Shown: positions 48,172-58,200 of the stretch, piece after piece
Numbering within the stretch: position 1 is the first letter of the stretch
How the letters are laid out: every line of letters begins with the position of its first letter
Assembly: GCA_024699855.1 (NCBI GenBank)
Contig: JAMPIQ010000002.1
Coordinates: 16,368,001 to 16,432,000 of the forward strand
Source of the DNA: Aphelenchoides besseyi
Taxonomy: Eukaryota > Nematoda > Chromadorea > Rhabditida > Aphelenchoididae
Reading direction: 5' to 3'
DNA: 64,000 bases
Translations under genes and position numbers: made by a program
Notes under the pieces: model-generated
What the model saw: the letters and a program-made list of their open reading frames with translations, nothing else
Told to the model about the DNA's origin: nothing
Database searches by the model: none

Positions 48172-48672
48172 TCACCGTACGCTCAAATGAGCTCTCAGCA
48201 GTCTACTCGTAGCTGGCACTGCAGCACGCTGCATGCGCTCCAACACCGCTTTCGCAGTGCGGGTCGGGAAGCCTAACTCTTTCAAGTTCGATAATACATT
48301 CGCTTTGACTTCACCGCAGGTACCGATAAGTATCGGAATCACAGTCACCCCACCTGAGTAGTCTTTATCGTTGATATCCGATACCACCTTTCTCAAGTTA
48401 TTCTCATCCGGGTAATAAGGAATTGACATCGTTTCACTATCACTCACAGTTAAGTTGACAGCATACTTTTGATACTTAACTGCTTCCATCTTGTCTGACG
48501 CTACACCGATTTCCACAATCTGTATACGCCCATTCACCTTGTCAAATATAACGAAGTCTGACCGATTGTGCTTCATTGAATGAGGGGTAGTGACGGGAAG
48601 ATCGTACCAAATCTCAACCGTCTTACGTTCATTAAAACTCGCATGATCCCTGAAATCACAGCTAATAATCAT
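48172..48672 (-). CDS. R4/R2-type restriction-like endonuclease domain (retrotransposon ORF C-terminus)
   Basis: An uninterrupted 166-codon frame. Residues from about 20 on read VEIWYDLPVTTPHSMKHNRS then DFVIFDKVNGRIQIVEIGVA, followed by KYQKYAVNL, VTVIPILIGTCGEVKANVLS and a helical tail ending RLLRAHLSVR. This is the PD-(D/E)XK endonuclease of R2/R4 elements: the usual RPD is RSD here, with the second acid in IVEIGV and a Lys in the KYQKY helix. In R2-type elements this domain nicks the target DNA for target-primed reverse transcription. The first eight codons overlap a likely intron (48,698-48,652 region) that would splice the domain in frame to upstream sequence. The reverse transcriptase is not attached; the element is 5' truncated at about 48.7 kb. 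Confidence 0.8.
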   Translation of the reverse strand: MIISCDFRDHASFNERKTVEIWYDLPVTTPHSMKHNRSDFVIFDKVNGRIQIVEIGVASDKMEAVKYQKYAVNLTVSDSETMSIPYYPDENNLRKVVSDINDKDYSGGVTVIPILIGTCGEVKANVLSNLKELGFPTRTAKAVLERMQRAAVPATSRLLRAHLSVR

Positions 48673-48689
48673 GGCAAAATTTGTTCAAC

Positions 48690-49328
48690 TTACGCTCCTG
48701 CTTCTTTCCATCCTAATTTAAAGGCGCCGGACATCCCGTAATAAGCGTTAAATCCAAGGTGAAGTTTGCGGCCTGAACATCAAATAAATTACTATAAAAG
48801 TCAAACAAAACGACTAACCATTTTGATCATTGTTTTCATCGCATGCATCTTTGAATTATGAGTTGCCAATTTTACGCCCATGCGCAAAAAGAACTTCTTG
48901 ATTGAGTAGCTTGCTGCAACATATAGATGTTCGTGTGATGCGTCCCTTGTCTGGGATGAAAGCATAACTGTATTCATAGACGGGGTTTGATCAGTTCGTC
49001 GATAGGTGTTAGATCCCGTTCGTGATAGGCGTCGTGATCAGCACGTTGGGTCCTCTGATGTTTTGCGCATTAGAGATGCGCTTCGGAAGATTTTTGTCGT
49101 ACCAACTGGCAGAAGTCTATCAGCGTTGCGGTTCCATCACACTGGTTCCGCACACATCCAGTCCTTTCCACAGGATGTTGGCAATTACCAAGATTGTCTT
49201 GGAAAAAACAGAGGCGTTGTTGTTTAAGGTTGTATTTACTGAAATCAAATCAAAACCGTTAAAAAACAAAAGCAGAAAACTTACATGTCGAAGAAGTTTT
49301 CGAAATCCTTAATCCCGAATTTGGCCAT
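48690..49328 (-). CDS. Candidate spliced gene upstream of the endonuclease frame
   Basis: Exon 49328-49285 (MAKFGIKDFENFFD) is joined by a 46 bp GT-AG intron to an exon starting at 49,238. That exon encodes KYNLKQQRLCFFQDNLGNCQ then RTGCVRNQCDGTATLIDFCQ and is open to 49,070. It has several cysteines and no signal peptide or recognised family. Further down, AFIPDKGRITRTS, LHLGFNAYYGMSGAFKLGWK and a 46-bp gttag...ttcag intron look coding-like but need one stop bypassed. Treat the first two exons as plausible and the remainder as uncertain. Confidence 0.35.
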
Positions 49329-49387
49329 TATCGTAGTCGTTGTTAGAAGAGATGATATTTATAGCCAATATCACTAACAATTGACAG

Positions 49388-50353
49388 TCATTCGAATCAC
49401 GGCCACCGAACATTGTTGTCAGTTGATTTATCAAATTCGATTAAAACTTCGAGTTGAGAATTGTGGCTGTTATGTGACCTTCGAACTGCTCACCTCCCAT
49501 CCGTTTAAATTGTTCTCTGAGGCTTGCTTGTTTCGACAGGATGGAGTTGCGTGGCTTGTGATGTTCGAAGTTCCAAGTGGCGGTCCAGAAATCACAGCAA
49601 ATTTGTTCATTGCACCAGGGAAAGGCGCGCTTAAGGAAGTTGATGGTTGCTATTCAATATTGAACTGTTCCAGTGGCTCGATATCAATCGGTCAATGCGC
49701 GATCAGTGGCTCTTTTCTTTCAGTTGGACAAATTTTTAAGACGGGTATTTCTGCTTTAAATCGAGTTTCCAATTGACTTTTCAGGCAGCGGCAAATCTTT
49801 CTCTTCGTTGATCGAAATTGCTGCATTTCAATACAACATGACGCAAGAAGATTCGGAAATGCCAAAACTGATGTGCATGATCTCACTATTTACTTCGACT
49901 GATGGAAAAGTGACCACGATTGTTGGTATGAATGTTCAAAAATTGAAAACAGTCAGTTTGTTTAGTTTTCTCTGACGATTTATATTTCACATTTGTATTT
50001 TAGGACAGTTCGGTAGATTTTGTTGAAACCAAGAAAGACAGAAAGTCGTCCAGACGTTGGATTGATTTGCGGAATCGTGGGTGGGGTTCTGCTGTAAGTT
50101 CGAGTCTTCTGCTTCTCTCACTTCTTTTCAGCATCTTGATTGCTTCGGCGTTGTTCGTTGCTGCGGGTTGTTGGGACTGCAAGAAGGTTATTTTTGAATC
50201 GTGTTCATTCTTCCAACCCACTTTCAGGACGATAAAAAGAAGGATTCGAAGGTCAAAAAAACTTTGCAAAAGAAATCGCTGGCTCAAGTCCCAATGGCAG
50301 AACCGAAAGCGTCAATGGAGTGGACTTCTCGAGACGACACAATGCGCTGCTGA
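49388..50353 (+). CDS. Single-pass membrane protein, unrecognised (5' end not found)
   Basis: Exons 49388-49744, 49785-49951, 50004-50186 and 50228-50353 are linked by three 40-52 bp GT-AG introns with agreeing phases. An extracellular-looking Cys-containing region (VAWLVMFEVPSGGPEITANL, YSILNCSSGSISIGQCAISG, FQYNMTQEDSEMPKLMCMIS) has one clear N-glycosylation sequon, NMT (and NCS before a further Ser). It is followed by a basic juxtamembrane stretch and the transmembrane segment SLLLLSLLFSILIASALFVA. A short lysine-rich cytoplasmic tail (DDKKKDSKVKKTLQKK) ends at TGA. The first exon and any signal peptide are upstream of 49,388 and not identified. Family unknown; topology type I is inferred. 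Confidence 0.5.
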
Positions 50354-50850
50354 AGGAACTACCAGCCAATAAAATCTCGATGCAATGTGAGCTCGCATTC
50401 GAACATCAGCATCTGAAGATAATGTTTTCTAGAGGTGCGGACAAGGCTCGTTTGATCGCTCAAAACATGAAGAAACGCTCCGACAATGAACATGAAAGGG
50501 CGGTCGAATCCAAGAAGCATCTCAACGTCAAGTGACTGTTAAAGCCGAGCCTTTCATCGGAGACTTGGAGGCTGAGACCAAGAATTTGGGAGAGCAGCTT
50601 GCGGTATTGGAAAGCTAAGAAGTCAAGGACGAAGCAGCTATTGCGAAGTACAAGCAACGCAAAGCCAAAAATTGGACCAAGACACTCTCCGTGCCGTGAA
50701 CGTTGTTGCTACCGCATCAACTCAAGCATCGGTCTTTACAGCTCGTTCGACTGTCACTGTTGTTCAAACAAATGATTTGAGGACTACCACGAACAACGTC
50801 ACTAACGATTTGACGAGCAAAGAAACAACTGAGAACAAAAACTGATATAT
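50354..50850 (+). pseudogene. Coiled-coil-like coding remnants
   Basis: Overlapping open stretches in different frames have strongly charged, helix-forming composition (RGADKARLIAQNMKKRSDNE, VTVKAEPFIGDLEAETKNLG, TSTVTVV-like Thr/Val-rich end near 50,750). Frame changes at about 50,530 and 50,620 break them. They could be later exons of the membrane-protein gene above, read past its stop, or a separate decayed gene. Confidence 0.3.
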
Positions 50851-51113
50851 GTCATTTCGTTTTATAAACGTTTGATGTGATTTAACTTGCGTGTCTAAAC
50901 AAGGTTTGCTGTTTTTGATCATTATTGTTTTTTCGATTGCACACAGTGAACAAGATTTTTTTAAATGTTTATGATCATTGAAGGAAACAATAATTAGAAA
51001 TGAAATTTACGCGGAGAACAGCGAATACCCGTGTTTTTGTGACGTAGAACTGAAGACACAATCAATTTATCTACATAGCAACAAATTGTCGTACTCATTC
51101 AAATTGTCGGAGG

Positions 51114-54100
51114 TTAACACGAAGAAATTGGTCCGTACAAGTCGATTGGTGGCGCTAACAAACTTTGCAAGTGAGGTGGTGGCGTAATTGCCGACCGTAA
51201 CAAGACACGATGTTCGTTTGTGCTGTTGAGTAAATCGTTGGCATCGTTCCTGCTTGCCGCCGTTGAACTGTAGAAAGGGGGTTGAGAAGCACGACGTTGA
51301 GCATCCACCGGCCACGCAGCTGCAACTGTTGGAGTCATTTTACGTGGTTGGGCCAAGATGGTATAACGTTTGGAGTTTGGAACATTGCCATTAGTTCCGT
51401 TGATTGTCGGCTTTTGCTGTTCGTCTTTACTGTTCTTTTCTGCTGAACTCAATCGAAAAGTGTTTCTCGTTGCAGTTCGTAGATTCGCGTATTTCATTTG
51501 ACACGGCAGTAATAACAATCGATGGAAAGCACGTCGATATTTCTGCGAATAACCGATGTAAATCAACGGATTGATGGAACTGGAGAGCAACGACAACCAC
51601 TGGAATATTGGTCGCAATACCGAAGAAGCGAAATGAAAGAGACTAGAATTGCGATTAGAAGCCAAAAAGAAGTAACAATATAGACCTGAAAAAATTGTCA
51701 CTATCTATTTATAATTTTTTATATTACCGTATAGTGGGGTCCAACACAACATGAAAACAATAATGACGGTCAACATCATTTGTGCGACTCGTAGTTTTAC
51801 CCGTTCATCACGAATCTGAAAGTTCTCATAGCAAACTTTAACGTGTATGTTCACCTACTCTTGCATCCACTGCTAAACTTCTGTGATTGCTGACTGTGAT
51901 GAAAATCAACGCGTACGAAACACTGATGAGAATAACCGGCAAAATGAACGCAATGATCAGGTTCACAACAATAAAGTGCAGAAACGAATCCTGTTTTGAG
52001 ACACATAGACGAGCAACCAACGTTCCATTTGGTGGATCCAAATCGTAGATCACCTAAAAAAGGTGACTAATCGAAAGCAATGCAGAAAACAAACCTCATC
52101 GTATAGAACAAGATTTGGACTTGCTAGAACGGCACTAGTAATCCAAATAGCAAAGATCACGTATAATGTGTACGACGGTTGCCATATTGCATATTTTAAT
52201 GTATGACAAATGGCGAGATATCTATCGGCCGTAACAGCGACGAGCGTGAAAATCGAGGCACAGGAAGTGGTGGAATTGATGAATGTTGAAAGCTTGCAAC
52301 CGATAGCTCCGAGTTGCCATTCTGCAATTGCAATTACTCAGCAATTTTGTTTCAATCTGCTTATTCTATCTTTGGTTTACTTGTAACAAGAAAAATCCAC
52401 TTTCTGCTGCCAAATACCCACAGACTTCAACGTGAACATAACGAAATTTGCTACATTGAAGGACTTTGATGCTTAAGAATTGTTTTTACAAGAGGAGGAA
52501 GTGAAGCGTGCAAATCGTTGTACATAAGATTTTTAGCGATTGTAGCTAAGATGATTAAAATCGTCTTATATTAATCGTTCTTGCAAGCATTAACATCAAT
52601 TTTATCCATGGATTTTTAAAACAAAATATCTCTTTAGGCTCCTGAAAGAAGTACATCGGTGTTAGTTGGCGGTTGGAAACTAAATAGAATTTGTCGAATT
52701 GAGTTTCAATCTCAACATTAGCGTACCATTTTGGAAACAAGTGTCTCGGAAGAGTGATTCGTCTTCTTTCATTTTAAATAGAGTTTCGATGAAGTCACTC
52801 TCATGTTTTCGACGCAAACCGAACACCAAGCCACATAATGTGTTCGTTAATTGGTCGATTTCCGTCGAGAAACGGAAATAAGAGCACGAACTCCAACGCC
52901 GAATGTTTTTGAATTGTTGGACTGTCGAAAAACACGATCTTTTGAAACGTTCGTATGTTAAGATATTGGTCTGTAGATTTCGTTTATTGATAGAAGTTTG
53001 CTAAGAAAGTACATCAGCTCTGTGGTCGTTATTATGCTCATGTTCGCACGCCGTCAAAGACAAACGAATCAAAGAGATTCTTCTGCCACTCTCCGAAGCT
53101 CATTATCAATTCATGTGCGAGTGCGTAGAAGTTTTTCGAAAACAAAGATACTCTTTTGGTTGTTATTTGCGAAAATAAAAGTTCATCGAATACCATCGAC
53201 TTAGGACTATCGTTTTTAAGTGGTTTGCCACATCGAATTTGGTCAAAGATTTGTTATTTACAAAGATGAGTTCAAAGTTACGGATAGGTCTTCGAATGGT
53301 CTACCCCTTTGGTTGTTAGCAATCTGACGGAATTAAATTGAATCCGTTCAGACTACGGATTAACAGATTAGTGCCGTGCAGAAATGAGACATTTTGATTG
53401 CTTGAGCGTTCGATAGTTTCCTTAACTTCTTTTTAAATAGCTGGTTGCAGTTTTTATCGAATTCCTATCAAGCTTTGATGTTTCCCGTTGAAACACACGT
53501 ACAAAGACATGTTCAACTGTGAGCCTAGGTTCGCAATGAGAATCGTTCTATTGCTTTATAAGCGAGACTTCTCAACTGAAAATCGAAAGCGGAACAGTTA
53601 CGGAAATCTCATCAGAAAGTGTCAAATGGTCGATTCAAATTCTTTTATTGTTCGAATTTTGCATTGAAAACGTCAAAGTCAATTTCGAGACCGTGAAAAG
53701 AAGCAGGTTTTTCAATCGATTACATTTCTTGTTCGTCACAAGAGATAAACTTCCTCGAGATTCTTAAAGTTCCATTGAGTTCAACGGTTCTATTTAAAGA
53801 TTTACATGAACTACAATTATTACCGCCAAATGAACAGTAATCTCACAACTGTCACGTTCATCGCAAATTGTATTTCCCGAGAAAATTAGCTTGTTTACAA
53901 CCAAATAGTATGTTTGTAGTTCCCAAATTCTGCTGACTTTAACTTCTCAATTGTATGCACAAGTTAGGTCAGTTGGCAGTCTGCTTAGATCAAAGATAAA
54001 GACCAAACGTATGATCTCCCTAAAAGACCTTAACCCTTTAATGACAGTACACTCGAGTTAATCTTCAGATACGTCGTCTGTGTGTTAAAACCATTAAGTA

Positions 54101-55237
54101 AGGATTGTCCACGATTAGCATGTCATGATATCCAACTTTTAACGGAATTAAAACGAACCAGACAGACGGTGCTATTGGGTGAAGTTTGTTGTTGTTTTGT
54201 ACAAAATCACGATTTTTCGAATGACGTTGATGTGGAGTAGATGAGAAGATAAAAATAAAAACGGTCAGCTAATTTCGTTGCCCGTCTAAATTGGCCAAAA
54301 ACTGCAACGGACCTATGAATTCATAACGACTTTAAATGCGGATAAGCAGAGACCTCAATAACTAATGAACTTGCGCTTCCCACAATCTTTGATTTCTTGA
54401 CGAAGAAACCTTTTTGCCAAAAGAATTGGACCCTACAGTGTATCAACACTAAGAGCTGATGTGTTTATGTACCATCTCTCAACATGAATCGCTTTGTTGA
54501 CGCGGACAAAGAACATTGTAGCCACAATCTTGTACTTTGTTTCATTTATAAATAGATGTTCTAAACATTTGTTTGTGTTTACAAAACGATCTTAACTCTT
54601 GAAAACCCCGTCATGTGCTAATAAGCTCTAAAATAGGAATACAAACACCACGACTTAGCAAATAACCGGCTTGAGATGATTCCTCAAGTGGATGTTTCGA
54701 GTGTCAAAGATGGAATTCGCTCGGAGGCATGGCACAATCTTATTTCCATGGCACTTCCTGTTGTTTGTGATCATGACGCTCAATATAGACGTGTGCAAAC
54801 ACACGGTTGATAGAACTTCTAACATCAAAAACCATTTTGTTTCATCGAAAGTTGCGTTCTTTAATGCCAATTAGTCGACCGATTGGTTTCGATAAACGAA
54901 ATAGGAAGTACAAAAAGGTGGACAATGACCCCAAAATTAAAAATTTTCGAATCGAATTGTCACGCAACTCAAAAACATTCTCCATTGATTAAAACCACTG
55001 ACCTGTTAGGAGATTGTTCAGTAGTGTGGTTGGCAAACAGAAGAAGATGATGAGAAGATCGGCCAATGCCAACGATGAGATCATATAGTCGGTGGTTGTT
55101 CGAAGTTGTGGATGAAACACAACGGCTAGCAAAACAAACACATTGCCGATTAGTCCAAGTACGAAAACGAACGCGTAGAAACACGTGTAAACGATCAACA
55201 GAAACCACGGCTGACGAACGGTATCCAACTCTTCCAT
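51114..55237 (-). CDS. Class A (rhodopsin-like) neuropeptide-type GPCR
   Basis: Complete 438-residue receptor in five exons: 55237-55003, 52321-52095, 52053-51859, 51815-51728 and 51685-51114. Phases agree throughout. TM1 has GNVFVLLAV and TM2 SSLALADLLIIFFCLP. TM3 begins at the disulfide Cys (GAIGCKLSTF) and ends ADRYLAICHTL (DRY intact). TM4 contains FAIWITSAVLASP. The second extracellular loop has the partner Cys (LVARLCVSKQD). TM5 is IIAFILPVILISVSYALIF, TM6 has FMLCWTPLYG (CWxP) and TM7 SSINPLIYIGYS (NPxxY). A long Ser/Thr/Gln-rich tail follows. The general pattern fits peptide receptors of the TRH/neuromedin/orexin-like group; the ligand cannot be assigned. Intron 1 is about 2.7 kb against about 40 bp for the others. 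A tttacag acceptor at about 55,367 suggests an upstream non-coding exon. Confidence 0.92.
52322..55002 (-). other. 2.7 kb first intron of the GPCR gene
   Basis: Donor gtcagt at 55,002, acceptor ttgcag at 52,322. No nested gene or transposon is recognised inside. It is the only long intron among the host genes modelled in this window and may hold regulatory sequence. Confidence 0.6.
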
Positions 55238-58200
55238 TTTGCTTGTCGTCCAATGATTAGCCGAAGAACTTGGAGTTTAGCAGAGAAAGCGCCATAAAGT
55301 TCGAGGTTCAAATGCACACCAATCACTTGTGATCAGTGGGTATGTTTTGTTGCGTCGAACAACCTGTAAAATGAAAGATCCAGTTGAGATGCCAACTACA
55401 AGAATGCTAAATGCACGAGCACGATAAATTAGCAAACGTTTGACCGAAGAATTGAAACCAATAATCAGCAGATAGATTCCCGTGCTTGGAAGCCGATGGA
55501 ACGCAAAAATGAATTCAAAAGGGCTGCTGGGTGTAATCCGATTAAAACATTCGTAACTATACGAATGGACCGTCGAGAACTCAAACATCACGATGATCAG
55601 AAAAGTTTTCAAATCGAGTCATAAAGAAAGGTAGACTAGAAACTTGTTTAAAATTGTAATGTAAACATCACACGATTAGTCGCAAACTTCATTACGTAGA
55701 GCTATTTATAAGTCGAACTTTCCAAATACGATCAGAGATTGACAAAGAAATGAACGTCTTGTACGATGCGGTTTTGAACTTTTGAACATCGAAATTAGCG
55801 GCGTTTGATAAAAGAACGTTTAGATGAGGTGACTCAGGCTTACAATTACCGTACACGTTTAATTGGTAAACGAGCGAAATCCCGTAAACTGCCAATTCAA
55901 CAGAACGCGCAGCCCGAAGGTCGCATGGGAAACTCTTCAGGGCGAATGAGGGCGGGGTTTCCATACCCGAAAGGCGGTGGACGACGAAAACAACTACAAA
56001 AGCGAAGATTGATAGCGGTAAGAAGTTGAGCTTGTTATGGAAAGAGAGACAATTGACCAACAAATCCGATACCAGAGAACAGAATTTGAGGTTTAAGATA
56101 AGACGATCAGTGTTTCCAAGTTTAGACGATTTCATTTCGAAAGACACGAATTCGACATTAAAACTCGACGATATGCAGAAACAATACCAACTAATGAACT
56201 CAAACACGTGGACAATCGATTCTTTTCGGATTCACAAACACTCAAATTCCATTTAAAAGTTCGATTGAATTCAGAGATAATGAGTCATTGGTATTAGACA
56301 TAGATGTCAATTGAGAGCAAATTAAAGTTGCGGATTTGCAAGTAAACGAAACTGATGTTTTTAAAAAGACAATCTGCAAGAGCCCAGAAAAACTGTACGT
56401 CTTGATGCTATGACGTAGATAACAACAAAAGCAAATTGTTTATGCACGCAATCGTCTTTAATTCCTTAATAGAACGGTAGCAGTAAAGGTTTAGATTTAG
56501 TTTTAAATTGAACCGCACAAATGAGATTATGTTGCAGGTGTGACAATTGAAGTCGAATAAGAACTCACCTGTAGGCTTCAAGCAAGTCATCAATTAGAGA
56601 GTGGTTGATGGTCAGATAAACGCAAAACTTAATGACACTCATTTTATCGTCTCGCTCCACAACCAAAATGAGTTGACGTGCATTTGAACAACGAATTCCT
56701 CCTCGATTTTACGAGTCTCAGCGGTTGTCCATTCACATTCTTGCGCGCATAATTTGCCAAACCAGAGTCCGCAGCAAAGTTGTAAAAAAAATTCGCCGGC
56801 AGTTGTGTCGGAGACGAATTGCGGGGTTGCGTTAATGAAGTTCCGATTCGTTCGTAAAATGAACAGATAAAAAGGAAGCGAATGGAAGGAGGAAGGAGGG
56901 AAAAGAATTGGTTAAACGGTAACTCGTTAAAAAAAGGAACGTAAACTTGATTAACATTGAAAGTACATTTTTCAACCTCGTTATTATCAACTGGGTTGAC
57001 CATTATCGGTGAGAAGACTCGTCTATTTGGATACAAATCAGAAACTCTTTCCTTCAACGTTCGTTGTGGACGAATCGAATCTCGTGAAACGAATCCAACA
57101 ATACGCCTTCCAACAGACTATTGACTTTTCTTGTGAACTACTCTGTTGGCCTTGTGGGAGTCGTTTAAGCGGATATTAGGACAACGATGGACGAGAAGTG
57201 TGCAAAACCGCATTGCCGACTTCGTGAACATGCGCGAGAACAAAAACAACAGCGTTAGAAAGAAACCACAGAAGCCATTGTTTTGCGTGACGTTCGAAAA
57301 CTTTTCAAGAAAAATTTTAAGTTCTTACTGTAAGTAAGATGTTTACGGAGATTTTGAATTGAAGAATCCATAGGATTACGAGTTTTGATAACTTTCCATG
57401 CCAAAGTGCAGGCACTATAGCATTCGTATTGATCTATGCGTTTCGTCGTGAATTTGTGGAAACACAAAAGCTGCTGTCAATTCTACTTATTGTCAGCTAC
57501 GAACGTGCGCAAGACTCTGTGCTTATGAAAAGAACAGTTCCCACCACTTATTGTTCGATTTGAATCCGCAACCATGGCGAGTGGCTTTACATTCACACGC
57601 GCTTATGTCCATCTCCACGTGTTCAGCCCCCGATGGTCGTAACGCCAATCGCCCACAGGAATCGCTGCAAGTGTCGATAACGAGAAAAGTATCGTCATTA
57701 CAAGAAAACTTCATTCGTATACATGAATATTAACACGCTGACTCCAAATTTCAACGTTCGCCGTTCACCGAAATCGACTTCTCCAAGAGCATCGTAGTAT
57801 AGAAAAGAAAGTGTTTTGTCGGGAGGTTATATAAGTGAATTACTAGATACTAATCGTTCAACGATCAGAACGAGCAATAGTCTAAGGTTCCTTCTGAATC
57901 GCATAAGGAAGTGGTTATTCATTTGTCAAAACGTCGAGTCAAATTAAAACGAATGCGCAGAAATGACGAATAAAACCGATGGCTAACTTCTTGGCGGTTT
58001 CGAGTTTTAATTTTTTGGCTCTCGCAACGTTCGACACTTTCAAAATCTCTAATCCCGAGTGAATCGTGTTTTCGACTGTAAAAGTTACACCGCAAACAAC
58101 GTGAAGGTTCACCTTTCGTCAACACTTAGTTTTTGCTATTTGAACTCGAGACACGTGGTCGCAGATTAACTGAGTGTAAACACGGGGAGATGTGAAAGTT

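Noticed and set aside
48877..49035. Ferritin-like reading (HEHLYVAASYSIKKFFLRMG) on the minus strand
   Set aside because: Only a short superficial resemblance to a ferritin helix. Metal-ligand residues and neighbouring helices are absent.
50100..50138. gtaagttcga...cttttcag intron-like segment inside the membrane-protein exon
   Set aside because: Removing its 38 bp would break the reading phase and delete half of the transmembrane helix. Retained as exon.
55692..56207. 171-codon minus-strand frame with hydrophobic stretches
   Set aside because: No recognisable topology or splice continuity. The opposite strand has an equally open basic frame, so the openness is probably incidental.
56644..57057. 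137-codon minus-strand frame
   Set aside because: Composition is protein-like, but there is no motif, no flanking exon and no signal. Too weak to annotate.
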